Shown here: positions 35,291 to 48,471 of the stretch, in pieces
How positions within the stretch are numbered: position 1 is the stretch's first letter
Layout: the number at the start of each line of letters is the position of its first letter
Source of the DNA: Antedon bifida
Taxonomy: Eukaryota; Echinodermata; Crinoidea; Comatulida; Antedonidae
NCBI GenBank assembly: GCA_963402885.1
Contig: OY727096.1
Coordinates: 9,247,501 to 9,311,500, forward strand
DNA: 64,000 bases
Reading direction: 5' to 3'
Made by a program: the position numbers and the translations under genes
The notes under the pieces: generated by a model
Told to the model about the DNA's origin: nothing
Seen by the model: only the letters and a program-made list of their open reading frames with translations
Databases searched by the model: none

Positions 35291-38200
35291 GCGAAATTGA
35301 AAGTCAACATGACCAAGAGCTACTAAGTCTTCTTAAATTGCACACATACTTTGAAAATGTCAGGACTAGAAACCTAAAAAACTCGCACCCCTCGCACCCC
35401 CAGCCTACACCCCCGCTATTCAGCCGATTATCGGTACTGTATCTATTTCCGAAGTATCATAGGAATATTTGATAATACAACATTTCATGTGTTTCACATG
35501 TATCTACAGTAGTAGTAACATAATCCTTAACCTACCCTTACATGATACAGGTACCACATGTGATATAAATGAGATACTGTATTACCAAATATTCCTATGA
35601 TATTTCGAAAATAGATATTATGTGGAGATACAATACAATAAAAGGCAGTTTAATTTAAGACTTTAATGTAAGCCTAGATTAGAAAAGGTCATATGCCTTA
35701 GGCTAGGTTGCATCATCAAGAACTTTTTTTCAATTTTACCGCGGGCCAGTTTGCTCGTTGCCGGAATTCGGTTTACAACCACTTCACAAGAGTGTCATAG
35801 AAATGCTCGAGAGAATTAATATACCGTAACCAAGAACGATCGCCTAAAAATTTGTAAATTATATTACCATCATCATCATTCTGAAAGCTCAGCGCAACTC
35901 AACGAAACTCAACTTAACATTGACTGGAAAAAGGGTTTAATCAAAACCACATTTTTGTCGTGATACATTTGATGAATTTTTGGTGATACAAAATAAATGG
36001 TCACGAATTCAACCAAAAACACCATTGGCTGGCAGCCAATTTTTTTGAAATTACTGTTTTTTCAGGTAATTAATTTTTATTTTGGTTCAATTTTTGTTCA
36101 AAGTGGATAATTATTATGTGAAATTAAAATGGCATATTCAACAGCAAAAATACAAAACAGACATACATCTTTAAAATAAATGTTCAACATTTAGATGTTG
36201 TACTCGAGCTGTTTAACCGGTTTCTATCAATTAAAACATGTATTGTTATTGTTGTATTGTGGGGTATATTTCAGCATATTGACAAGCAGTTTGTAAATAC
36301 CTAAATTACTTAACTGAATAGTAAACAGGGTCAAATTGGGTGGGTAAAATCAGTACCGAAAGTATGTACAAACTTTCTATAGCATAGCAAATTATAAAAG
36401 TTATGCGCGATTTACAGAATTTGCTCTTACGTAAATTTATGAAAATCTATCTCTGTTTTAATCTGAAATCTATAACCAGGGACGAGTGAAATTGTAATTT
36501 GTAATTTCACTCTTCTCTGGTATACAAAATAGAGAAACTTCCTCATTCATGCCAATTCTTTTTTAGAATGGAACCTGATATTCAAGGGCATGTCGGGCAC
36601 TGGAGTTTCTATTTATGAGTCATTTGTCAATGGAGCTCAAACATCACAATCATGCTCTGCTAAATCATTTGATTCTTCAGAAAACTTCAGATTGAACAAA
36701 CTGTTCGAAAACTGGACTCGTTCGAACATTATTGAGGTAAGCAGCGTAATAATCTATACTAATCTACTATTGAACACATTGCTACTGATATACTATACTA
36801 TTATACTATAATGTCCTATTGTATACACATACAAGAGCCATACTTTAATTTGCTTTTAAACATCCTTTAATCCCTCTCTGTTTTCACATACTTTCTTTTA
36901 AAACTCTGTATTAGCTCTACTGAATACAAAAGTCCATTCTTCTTTATTTTCTAATTGAAACTCTTATTTGATCAACTTGTGTTCATAGTATAACTTGCAT
37001 AATGATACTAGTATAGTCACTACTATATAGTCACTATTAAAGAAATATACCGTACATAGTCATTAATAATCGCTAATAATGTGTGCATAGGTGAAGTTAA
37101 CTCTGTATTCAAAATGTTATGACGAGCTTATACATTTGACATTCAACGGAAGAACAACGACTAAAACATCTTGGTTTTCAATTGATCATCTTCTGGATTC
37201 TCCTTGGGATGATTTAAAGCATGGTGTACAGAATAATTACTTCAGCATAGCAGGTCATGAGTAAGTATTAAATCTGTTTGTTTTTTCGTATGCATATATG
37301 AACATTTTGGAATTAGGCCTACCAGGGAATATTGAAATTGTAATTTCGCTCTTCCCTTGACCTACTAGTATTCACACTGGGAAGATTTAAAAGCAAAATA
37401 ATGGTAATAGTAATTAATTCAATTTCAATATATTTGTTTTTCAATTTATAGAAGCTAAAATCAATAGCATGTTACAATATGTATGTTTATGTGAAATAAT
37501 TACCAACTGTATAGGTTATAGCCTTTAGGGTAAGAACCTCTTGTTGTACATGATAAGCAAAATATAAAACATAACAAGTAGGATTACACATCTTATACAA
37601 CACTGACAATCTCTTATTATTGTAAAAACAATTTAAAAAGAAAGAAAAGAAAGAAAGATGTTTGGTGAACTTGTGCTTAAAATCATTATTGAATTACATT
37701 TACAAATAAATAACAAATCTATATTAGAAGTTCTGGAATATTAAATTAAAGATAACATTATATATTTATTTTAATTTACTAAAGGATGAAACGAGTGTTC
37801 TATGTTAATAAACATTTTGGTGGATGCCCTATGGATAAAGGATGGCTAGTTGTTATTGATGATACATCGATTGGATGTGAATGGGAACAAAATATTCCCA
37901 CCCCAGCATTCTTATTCAGCTCTTCTGACGAGGCAGAGACATTTCGTAATGGATGTAAGTAAAATAAAGATGATCATGGCTTTTATTTAATTCTTAATAT
38001 CAGTGTTTCACCCGGGATTTACATTTCCCTTAGATAATAAAAAAAAAACAAAACTTGTGGTCTACTAAAAACAAGGTTAAAAATACAAGGATATTTCAAG
38101 ACACTTGATTACTCTCAAATGTGAAATTGATTTCATCTGGTTTCAGTGTATGTACTATAGGTTACTAAGCCAAATTCATAAAATAATCCAATACGAACTT

Positions 38201-38392
38201 ACGTCTGATAAGTTTCGTAGATCTACTCAGCTGCTCGTGCAGTTGCTAGCCGCACGGTGACTGCGGTGGAATACGTCGTCAATATAACAACACAGTAACT
38301 GTCAAGCTGAGTAGCTCGACGAAAGACTCTAGAAGTAGATTAGTATTGGTTTGTTGTTTTATGAATCTGTCTTACCTACCCCAATATAATAC

Positions 38393-39453
38393 GGGTGTCA
38401 CGAAACATAAGATCACGAAATGTTAGATCCAAGACCTTTTACAAATTATAAGATATACGACAGCTTAAAAACAATAATTGTTGATCTATACATACTTTTA
38501 AACATACTGTAGTAGGTTTCATTTATTAATGCTTTTTACCATAAATTTAATTAAATATTTATTACAGACAGAAATAAACTCACATTATTTTCACCTGTTG
38601 AGTAAATATACACCTTTGTTTCACAACAAACAAACTTGACCGTTTGTTTGTTGATATATATTTACAAAATTAATTCAACTAACTTTATCCTAAATACCAC
38701 ACCTTAGGATTAGGCCTCATAAGTACTTTTATGAAGGAGGTTCACATAAAAAGGAACACATAAATACTTGGTATTATTTATAAATAAACATTGGTACAGT
38801 AATAGACTACTACTTTTAATGCATTTGTTGGTGAAATGCACGTTTAATTTAAATAAATTTTGTCATTAAAAATGCTGCAATATGTTACTGCTGATACTTT
38901 TCTGTTTTCAAAAAATATTAATCGGTCTTAAAATCAGCATCACTACTACCTTAGGCCTAGTTATAAGGGCGACCTGAGAGGGATATATGAATTTGTCGAT
39001 TTTATCCTTAAATTTAACAAAACCATGTAAAGTATCAACAGTAACATTTTATTTGTATTGACAGTGACAAAATATATTGAAATTGAACATGATTTTCACC
39101 AAAAAAAAATCCGTTAAATAGATGGATGCCACATATTTTTTAGCTCTCTATTAATGTTGCTCTTTTGGCGTTCCATAGAAACGAAAATATTGATCATATT
39201 TGGAGTATGTGAAATTCGCATGAAAAAACCGTCTGTAATATGTTATTTATTCTTTGTTATTTTATTGATTCTTCTTCATAAAAGTAGTAATTCTAAGGTG
39301 TGGTATTCAGGATAAAGCATGGTTAACAAATTTAGAGTTAAAATACAAGATAGAGATCTATTGGCAATGTAAGGTCTTTGGTCTTAGGTTTCGTGATATA
39401 TTAGGTCTTAGTTGGTCTTACTTTTCGTGATCTTAGGTTTCGTGACACACAGT
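38393..39453. mobile_element. hAT-like non-autonomous element, 3' flank of copy B
   Basis: The left end GGGTGTCACGAAACATAAG and the right end CTTAGGTTTCGTGACAC are inverted; internal words (ACAGCTTAAAAACAATA, AACAAACAAACTTGACCG) match the larger element at 51010-53611. It lies exactly where A's flank is continuous (CTTACCTAGTACAATAC). No transposase frame was seen. Confidence 0.7.
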
Positions 39454-39470
39454 ACAATATTTATAAATAA

Positions 39471-39496
39471 GTATATATATATATATATATATATAT
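39471..39496. repeat. (AT)n microsatellite
   Basis: About 25 bases of alternating A and T directly beside the right end of the hAT-like element. Confidence 0.85.
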
Positions 39497-40172
39497 AAGT
39501 ATAATATTTCGAGTATTCATTTACAATCTGTAATCACTTTAATATTATGGATCATAACACATGTATGTCCAAATATGCTTATTACAACAAATGATATCAA
39601 TGAAATTATTTTATCTTTATACTGCCGTACTTTGAGAAAAGGGCTTATCTACAAAAAGCTGCTTTTTAGTAATTGACCAAAACATGTTTTTTTTATTACA
39701 AAAGTTCATGTAGTATTTTATTTTAAAATAAATATATTTCAAAAGTACATTAGTAAAAAATATCTGACATAATTTTCAATTATTATTATTTTTTTTTTAT
39801 TTTGGTGGTTCAAATTGCAGATAAAGCATTTTCTCAAATTATTTGTACTTAAAAATGGCGGGATATACTTCGAAAACAGGGCACTTTTGCAGTTATTTTG
39901 TTTGATTTTTGTTGAAAATTTACCAAAACACTTAGTAACTTTAGTTAAAATAAATTATAACTGTAATTTAGATCAGGTAATTTGTAAAAAATTTACAAAA
40001 TATATGAAAAAGGCTTTTCTTCTAAAAGCATTAATCTGCCTCATTATATATTCATCATACTGTTATCTGATTAGTCAATTACTGTAGTTGAGGCCTTTTG
40101 TCAAATTATTTCTATTGGTGTTTGAAGATAAGCCCCAATAATAATAATTATTATCATAAATTTCATATTTAT

Positions 40173-40610
40173 TAGTCACCACCACCATCATCACCACCAC
40201 AAACACTATCACCACCACCATCATCACCACCACAAACACTATCACCACCACCATCATCACCACCACAAACACTATCACCACTACCATCATCACCACCACA
40301 AACACTATCACCACCACCACAAACACTATCACCACCACCATCATCACCACCACAAACACTATCACCACCACCATCATCACCACCACAAACACTATCACCA
40401 CCACCATCATCACCACCACAAACACTATCACCACCACCATCATCACCACCACAAACACTATCACCACCACAAACACTATCACCACCACCATCATCACCAC
40501 CACAAACACTATAACCACAAACTTCATCACCACCACCATCAACACCACCACAAACACTATCACCACCACCATCATGAATACCACAAATACTATTATAACC
40601 ACGCATCAAG
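40173..40610. repeat. CAC/CAT-rich 33-bp minisatellite downstream of copy B
   Basis: About 12 nearly identical 33-base units with some short forms. Both edges match the array after A (ACTATTATAACCACGCATCA follows both). Open frames on both strands result from the unit's length and composition. Confidence 0.9.
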
Positions 40611-41007
40611 GTTTCTCGAAATATTTTACATATATGTAATTATCCAATCAGTTTATAAACAATGCTAATGGTCAAAAGTAATTGTTATGTGACTGTGAAT
40701 TACTGCAGTGTAAGGAAAGTAATCTAACGTACCGCTGCTATTATTTATTCGCTGGGAAATAGTCAGGTGTTTATCATTATGTTACGCTAATAAAACTGTG
40801 TTATAACATCGCATTTAATTGAATAACTCAATTTTAATATCGAAGCTGAACGAAATAAAAAACCTATTAAAACTACGGAATGCACTATTGCTAACATAAA
40901 AAAAATATTGCTAGACAATTATTAATGCGCATGTTCAGAACATTATCAATTTGCAAAAGTAGTGTAAGGAAATTAATCTAGCCGCGTGATGGTATTGTAC
41001 TTTATAC

Positions 41008-44000
41008 TGAGAAATATTATTGTATTGTATTGCATTCTATCCCTATCCATCTACTATTGTAAGTCTAGTAAAGCATTTAATGCAATCGAAGTATTATAAT
41101 AACATACAGATCTTTACCATGAATCTCACCATATCCAGTGATGCAAAATGTAACTGATTAGATTAGATTTGGTTCCTTCTCTAGAAGACGTGTTAAAACT
41201 TTCCAGTACAATGTTACTTAACTTACAATCGGTGTCCGATAAACGTTTGTACGACCACCAACTGAAATTTGTGCCCTAGCACAAGTCATTTCATCATGAG
41301 AAAGTTAAGCATATTTAATGTTCTCATGACGACCTAAAAACTACGCCTATCGCTATCTCAAGATGACTCGCACCGACGCATCGCGAATAGACGTTTCGTC
41401 GTAAGCTTTCTGAGACGTCCTTAAGATAACCATGAGATCTCAACTTTACAAAATTATTCCCATCTCTAAAATTGATTAGTTGAATGTGTTATAGAATATT
41501 CGTCTGGTTAGTTAGAAATTAACGAGTTACATAAGTAGCGTACACGGAAGGTAACCTAACTTATTGGTTCTATTTGCTGGGAAATAGCCAGGTGTTTTAT
41601 CTTCAACACTGGACGTCTTTAATTTACACATTATATTGTTATATTTTGCTCATTGTACTAAGTTACATTTTTATCACATCTCATATAATTTTAATGAATT
41701 TTAATTGTATTGTCGAAGCCGAATAAAAATTAATATATATATTAAAACTACAAAATTGTGCATGCTCATGCAATTTTCAGAACTAGGAACAGAAATTACT
41801 AATAATAATATATGCGTACCGGTGTTCATGTGTGTTATACAATTGTTGGTCTAGTGACGAATTTTATCGAAGTACAATAATGTATACATTATATTATTAA
41901 TGAATATTACACAAAGCGTTTTATAACATCTTATTGACTTAACTGACTTTCAATTTTATTAAGCATTAATAATAATAATAAAAAAATCTATTAAAACAAC
42001 GTAACTAAGATATCTAACGGTAACTAGGCCTATGTCAATTTATATACTTAAAATATATATATTTTGTTATCACAAAGAATATGCTTGTAATTTGTTTGGT
42101 TGATTTACTCTTTTAATAAAAAACCAATTTGCTCCACTCTTTAATACCACTCTTTAAAAGGATGACATTCACTCTAAAAGAGTGAATTTTGTTTCCGTTT
42201 TGTAAAAATAATGCATATATATTACTTTAAAATTATTAGACGTAAACAAGGTCAGTCATTGTTTTATGTTTAATTATGATAACAAGAGAGTAACAATCCA
42301 CTCGATCGTGGACCGTCTTTAGGCCTAGGCTGGCTTAGATTTGAAGGCCTAACTGGTAAACAGTTACGAACCTCGTACGCTAGCTATAGACCTATAGTTC
42401 TAGTTGCATTAATTTTCTATCTGTTTTTGACAGAATTTGTATCTGTTAATACAAATTGGCGGAAACCCGGTATTTTCGCTGAAAAGTTGCGATTCTTCCA
42501 TTTTGTTTTGGCCTTCAGGATCGATAAAGTGGTGAAGAAACGAAAACATCAATCCGCGCGCAATGTATGTTGGGATTTATAGCGGGCCGCTATAAAATCG
42601 TCTTAATATTATGTCATAATTAACCAAATATTTTAGGTATTTTCAATAAGTTTTCTAATCTAATCTCGTTCCATTCCACTGAAAAGCAGTATTCAACTGG
42701 TGTTGAAAAAAAAACCACTGTACTATCACACACTTCTAGACAAGTACACATTTATATCTTCTAGCTGTAATAGGAATATACATTCAACATGTTCTTGACC
42801 ATTACCATGACATGTTTGATACTCAATTTATATTGCTATAATTTACTATATCAAAGATTGCATGAATATAACTAGAACGGTACTCCGAGAGTGAACACCT
42901 CCGCCTACTGTAACATTCTCCTACATAAAATTTTACCGGAAAACAAAATGCAGTATATTTTTTTATTTTTGTTTGTGATTATGCTAATTTCTCTACAACC
43001 ATGTGTATGCGAATTTGGTATAATGGTTATGTAACCACCCTTTCAACTAACGATAGTTTCAGTTTACTAACAATAGAACAGCAACGCCAAAAACAAGCGT
43101 TGAATTTAAAAAGAAATTTAAAACTACTCGTATGTTTTAAAATTACAAATTACAAACTATAACTCTTGCCTCTTGTACAAAATGAAGTTTTTTGGACCAA
43201 TAGTTCTCGAGAAAATATAATTTTAGTTTACTTTTTACTCGCTGACTTTTGAAAATTGTCTCCTATCTTTTAACACCAGCAGGTCTGAAAACAATACTAA
43301 CAAGTGGTCCAGAATTGGGACCCTTGTCCGGATTGCCTCAACAATTTAATGGAGTGGTCCTTGACCACCTATCTAACTGTATTTTCATTTTGTGTTTTCA
43401 ATAACTCTTTGGGTAATCCTGCAAACAAACAGACACGCGCGATCGACTCCTTGGCGGGGGTAAATAAGATCAATGAGAAAACAAGTAATGATTGAACTTA
43501 GTATAAAATTTATACTAAGTTCAATGTATTATAGACATAATATTTTCGTTTGCAGTTATATTACATCTAAAAATAATCTATCTTTTAATATACGTACGTA
43601 TAATTATAATTGTTTAGAAAGGTAGGCCTATAACGAAATGATATTTTTTGACAGCTTAATGCGACTGCGCACAATTCAGAAACAGTGCACGATGCAACAC
43701 TCATTGTCATTCTTTTGCCTGGGTAGGCCTATGGTTAATTAGGTGCGCATCCAACAATAAGGTAAGTGTTTAAATTACACTATCTAGGGTGTGAGTTAGG
43801 AAGGGCTAATCTGTAGTGTTTTATTATGTTCCAATCAACTATACATTATCTGTCTAGGCATCCATGCTGTTGAATTACTAATAATACTACTACATTAGTA
43901 ATATAATTTGTTATACAATTTGCTTAATTAAAATTAACTTTAACCTGATATAAAACAGTAGTAGATTATTATCTTAAGAAAAACAAATGTATAATTATTT

Positions 44001-44470
44001 TACATCACATATCGTAAATTATATGAACTATATCGTTAATTGTTTTTAATTGAGTTTATTTCAATTAAATCTAATTTTTAACTAATTATTGAAAAAATAA
44101 ATTAATTGTTATACATAAAAATGTAAAGGAATCAATAATTTAATTTTAAGATAGATTTTATTGTAAATTGTAAACCAGTGAAAATGTGTGTCAAACAGTT
44201 TTAGTTACTTATTATTTTGTCTACATCGAAAACAGATGCAATAATTTAATTTAAGTGGAAAATCCAATCATACCAAATGTAGTTTTAACAAACATCCTGA
44301 ATCCACATTTGTTTGTGTGTTTGATTCTTTATGATGTATTAATTGGATAAGAAATGTAAACAACATTATAATAAATTTTATCATAAAGAGACAAAAAACT
44401 ACATCATGTTTAGAAAATTCTTCAAAAAGATAATGCGGAAAACGCTTTTATATTTTCAAAATGTTATTAA
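41008..44470. repeat. 3' flank of copy B shared with gene A
   Basis: Collinear with 24561-28235. This copy lacks the 4.47-kb LINE and the 670-base LINE tail but has its own insertion at 42884-43466. No gene was recognised. Confidence 0.7.
42884..43466. mobile_element. Insertion in copy B flank with CCTTGGCGGGGGTAA end
   Basis: A's flank reads across this point (TATCAAAGATTG, then AAGATCAATAAGAAATCAAG). The inserted block ends GGGTAATCCTGCAAACAAAC followed by CTCCTTGGCGGGGGTAA. That resembles a repeat terminus widespread in marine invertebrates (CCGCCAAGGAG on the other strand), from memory. A short frame at 42948 reads like a signal peptide (MQYIFLFLFVIMLISL) but has no partner exon. Confidence 0.5.
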
Positions 44471-44556
44471 CATTCACCTTAACATTAAGGTATGGTTAAG
44501 CAACAATATTTACAAAAACAAACATAGATATAATAGTAAAAGCAATAACTAGAATT

Positions 44557-44579
44557 TAATTCGTCACTTTGACGAATTA
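44557..44579. repeat. Perfect hairpin TAATTCGTC-ACTTT-GACGAATTA
   Basis: A 9-bp perfect stem with a 5-base loop marks the end of the homology to A's flank. AGGTGATCATT follows directly, a word also found in the palindrome at 48081-48112. Confidence 0.6.
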
Positions 44580-45069
44580 TAGGTGATCATTTTTATCATT
44601 TTATTGACAGTGTAGCATTGGTGAAATTACGGACACACATCGTGTTCTAATTTTTTTGGCACTGATGACATTATCAAAATAAACTTGTGGATAAAAATAT
44701 CGAAAGATAATGAATTGAGCAATAAAATATAACAATTGGAAGAAAATTTGGCTCGTAGAAGCGCGGTGCGCGCTCTTTAAAATTTGTAAAACGAAAGAGA
44801 TGAAAAAACTAATTTTTAACTTCAACTGGCCATATGATAACGTCACAACATTCGATAGGCTTAATTTTTATATGAATTTATATCTACATTTCACCAGCTC
44901 TCATAATAAGTTATAAAAATCAAGGTCAACTTTAATTCAGAAGAGCTGTAAGGTATTCAAATATACGTTGTAGGTGAAATTACGTAACCACAGTTATTCA
45001 AATTTTAAGACGTGATGACTTCATTAAAATTAAATTATTGGAAACTCATGAGTAACATAATCGGTTGAG

Positions 45070-45230
45070 GAAGAATCTATATATAAATTATGGTTAATTC
45101 TGACATAGCAATGCAAAAACTTCGGTACAAATCTCCGCCTTGGATACCTACCTTATCTATCAGAGATGTACCGCGAAACGTAGATTTGATAACAATAATG
45201 TGCAGTTCGACGCTATTTTTCCATATTTCT
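45070..45230. repeat. Copy of the sequence upstream of gene D
   Basis: Matches 5495-5650 in the same orientation: ATATATAAATTATGGTTAAT, then GCAAAAACTTCGGTACAAAT, then GATGTACCGCGAAACGTAGA. The gene D exon 1 sequence is not found on the expected (lower-coordinate) side, so only the presumed promoter region was copied. Confidence 0.75.
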
Positions 45231-45842
45231 AACTTAGCAAGATATTATAAAGAGTTTTTTAACAACATTTATGATTTCAACAGTAGATTTTCTACTCAAT
45301 TTCAATTCTTGGCGGTCAAGTTATTTCCGGGTTTATGATAAGTTCACCTTGCAGCAACATGGTTTCAACTATTTTCTCTCTTTTATACACAAGAGAGCAG
45401 TTAAAATAATAGATTTGACCCTAAAGGTGACTGGAAACAGGCACTTTCCATCAATCAATACAGTGTCCCTTTGGAAGACGGAAGAAAAAAACAGATACTG
45501 TAGTAGGACTGGAGCTTAAGTTGGCCATTAGTCATAGCCATTTTAGTTTTTTGTTTATTTTAGGAACGGACCGCGTGTGTGAAAGGTACAGTAGTTAAAA
45601 AATAAAAATTATACTGCAAATTAATAAAGATCAAATTAAATATACGCCATAAAGAATCGTAATATATTGTGGGGAATAGTATTATAAAATTACATAGGGA
45701 GCTTTGATGATAAGACATTAATCGAGTGAAATCCCGATAGCTGGCAGGAATAACTGTAGGCTATCTATGTCCTGTTAGGACCGAGATGTCTGCCCATGTT
45801 GCAAGCCGTAATGTCTTCTTACTTTGAATAATAATCACCACA

Positions 45843-45859
45843 CCCCCCCCCCCCCCCCC
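45843..45859. repeat. Poly-C homopolymer
   Basis: Seventeen C in a row followed by a short A run; likely variable in length and prone to sequencing error. Confidence 0.9.
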
Positions 45860-46907
45860 AAAAAAAGTAGTTTGCAGTTTAATTTACTGTACAGTGTAAG
45901 TACATACAGTTCACATAAAAACATGATCTACAGTACTTCCGTTATCATATATGTTTTCTTTATATTTGTCATACAAAATAAAAAATCATTATCACTATAG
46001 TCCTTGTTATCAGGTGAACTGTTACTATACATGTTAAGTTCACAATTTAGCTGATCACAGACAACTCATGTCATCTTATTCGTAACATTCTGTCTTTTAT
46101 TTTACAGTGTCTACCAATCTAAGAAGAAATTTCAGATCAACAGTCAGTTAATGGTTTAACTCTGCCTTTGATTGCTGGAAAAAATTATATTAATTAGGAA
46201 ATATTCTATAGCATTAACAAATTACAAAAAAATATATATTATTATATCTATTGATTTTTTTTCCGACATATTAGAACAACAATATGCCATACATCTTGTA
46301 CTTTAATATTACTAACGCCATTTTTACCAATATATTGTAAGTAATGCATTGTACTTCATAGCTATGATTACTTTATACATTTTAGCAACTCATGTTAAAT
46401 TGATATTCACCTAATAATGTTCTTTTATTTGTGTAGAAATAAATATTACTACAGTATTAATAAATATATTATCATAAAAATTTAACATGCTATACCTAAC
46501 ATATCTTTTTGATGGTGTTTTTAAAAAACTGTTAGTAATATCCTGTAATAATATATGCAATATCCAAGTAAAATTTATTAATTTTGTGATAATTGTAACT
46601 TGGTATATAGTATTTATGTTACCAAGTCTCTAATAAATGTGAGTATATAAATAAAGGTTGTCTATAGTATTTTACAATTATTATACACACAATACATTGA
46701 CATAAAAATCATCTTTATGTTTGTTCTTTAAAATTGATATAAAATAATCCTTTTCAATCACGTTTCCACTCTATTTTATAATTTATAACGTTTTGATACA
46801 AAATCAACAACTTCCAATGTCATATAATACAGTATCTGTGGTACTGCTATGTCTTACTACTGTATTACTATACAGACAGGTACAGTATTGTGAGCTTATT
46901 TAATTTA

Positions 46908-46999
46908 TAAAAATGCGCCCTCTATTGGCAAACATAGATATTGTATAATGCAAAAGAATAGGGAGTTTTACATTTTGGCAATAGAGGGCGCATGTTTTT
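46908..46999. mobile_element. 90-bp MITE with GCGCCCTCTATTG ends
   Basis: AAAATGCGCCCTCTATTGGC and GCCAATAGAGGGCGCAT-type ends (here GGCAATAGAGGGCGCATG) are inverted, around an AT-rich interior. There is no coding capacity. Confidence 0.75.
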
Positions 47000-47214
47000 A
47001 ATTAATAATCTTAAAATCGTTCTAATTAATTAATGTGCAACTTTTTTCACTGGCGAGTTTGGTTTTTATGATAAGATATATGTGTAGAACAATTCTACAA
47101 AAGATGAGGTAGCTGCCAGAGGGTCACCACGAAACTCAAAAACTAAGCCACTTTTCAGTGTTCAGCCCACGGCCTAAAGAACATTATCATTCCGAGAACC
47201 ATCGTCTACACTTC

Positions 47215-47251
47215 CTAGAGGGGGAGCGAGCGAAGCGAGCTCACCCTCTAG
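47215..47251. repeat. Palindromic motif CTAGAGGGGGAGCG...CCCTCTAG, copy 2
   Basis: Same family as 6994-7032, with core CGAGCGAAGCGAGC. Here about 850 bases of AT-rich unique-looking sequence follow, up to the hairpin at 48081-48112, which may be the other end of one element. Confidence 0.65.
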
Positions 47252-48080
47252 TATATTAAAAATTAAAAGAAAATCGATCACAGATAAGCGAGTTGCGCTC
47301 TGTTGAATATGGTGGTCTGTGACAAAAGGGGAAAAACCATATTTTAAAAATGTGGCCAAATGATGACGTCATGCCATTTTGTACGTCCAATGTGTATATA
47401 CATTTATATCTACAACACAGTGGCTTCCATAATAAATTTTAAGAAAATGGGGGTCACTTTCCATTCTGAAAAGTTATATTCATTTTAAAAAGGCCTTATT
47501 TTTTTACCATTTTTAGCACTTTTGTACAATTAATGTGCGCATTTGGTCATTTTTAACGTGCTCGTATAGCACTATTTAAAATTTGGTGAATGTACTAAGG
47601 AAGATGAGTAGAATGCAATTTGTACAAAAAATTGTTATTTTTTACGCATTCTATGTACGCACGGCGCAGTAATTTTTTAAAACACGCAAATGGCCTAATT
47701 CATGCTCTAAATTGATCAAAACGTAATTTTGAGATTTTTAAATTTTTAACGCGCGATTTCACGCGCATGACCCTACGTGCGCGTGCGTTTTTATTAGCTA
47801 ATATTTTTACCCTTAACATGAAGTTTATGTATAGTGAATTTTATTGACATGTGATTACAAGTTATATATAATAGATTGATAATGTGATTTCACAAAATGG
47901 CGTATAATGGCGTCACGGATAAGTGATCACGCTGAAAAGCTTATTAGGACTAAGTTACAGTATTTGAAAGACATTGTGAAATGTTGGTAATCATTGACGT
48001 TTAACTTTATGAGATATTTGTTACACAAAAAGTGTACAGAAAGAAGAAAAAAAAATAATAAAGATTTCATACAATAACAA

Positions 48081-48112
48081 TAGGTGATCATTATATTCTA
48101 AATGATCACCTA
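48081..48112. repeat. Palindrome TAGGTGATCATT...AATGATCACCTA
   Basis: A 12-bp stem with an 8-base AT loop. The half-site AGGTGATCATT also occurs at 44581, beside another hairpin, suggesting a shared repeat family. Confidence 0.6.
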
Positions 48113-48471
48113 ATAAAAGCATTCAATGAACATGTATGTTGCATAAAGGTCGCTCAGTATCAAATGGAGGCCTGAATGGTCGAGCGCCTTTCAAACGCAG
48201 AACATACATACTTCATAACTGGCTTGATTATATCGGGATCATTTGCACCCATAATAAATATAAACTTATCATTTTGTGACATATTTTTTAAGTTTAGAGT
48301 AAAATCTAGATCCGAGAATAATGCCGTTCTGATATAAAAAAAAAGCCAACGTGACGCATTAGCACGACGCGGCTCCATTAAATGGGATTACCAAGTACAA
48401 AAGAGACACAAATCTTTTTTTTTATATTCGAGTGGCCATGTAGTGACGTCAACAAATCAGGTCGGTACACG

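Larger units (their letters stand above)
30576..37962 (+). pseudogene. Copy B: pseudogene of the PAN-domain secreted protein
   Basis: Exon equivalents: 30576-30629, 31561-32025, 32157-32434, 33118-33221, 36567-36736, 37091-37260, 37785-37954. Exon 1 has lost one base (CTTATTTTC against CTTATATTTC in C), which shifts the frame and gives TGA inside the signal peptide. Exon 2 lost the T of its donor (GAAGGAATTG instead of GAAGGTAATTG), so reading runs to a stop at 32034-32036. Exon 4 has a 7-base insertion (GTTTCTTTTTTGTTTCTG) that shifts the frame to TGATAA. Exon 8 was not found. Exons 2, 3, 5, 6 and 7 otherwise stay open and very similar to A and C. Three independent breaks make a full-length product unlikely; fragments could still be transcribed. 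Confidence 0.85.

Noticed and set aside
19190..40610. CRISPR-like array, suggested by regular 33-base repeats
   Set aside because: Units are contiguous triplet-rich repeats without unique spacers, in a eukaryotic context.
44343..44552. Lys/Asn-rich frame of 69 codons in copy B flank, with a partner near 28039 in A flank
   Set aside because: The two paralogous stretches differ by frame-breaking indels, so the frame is not under coding constraint.
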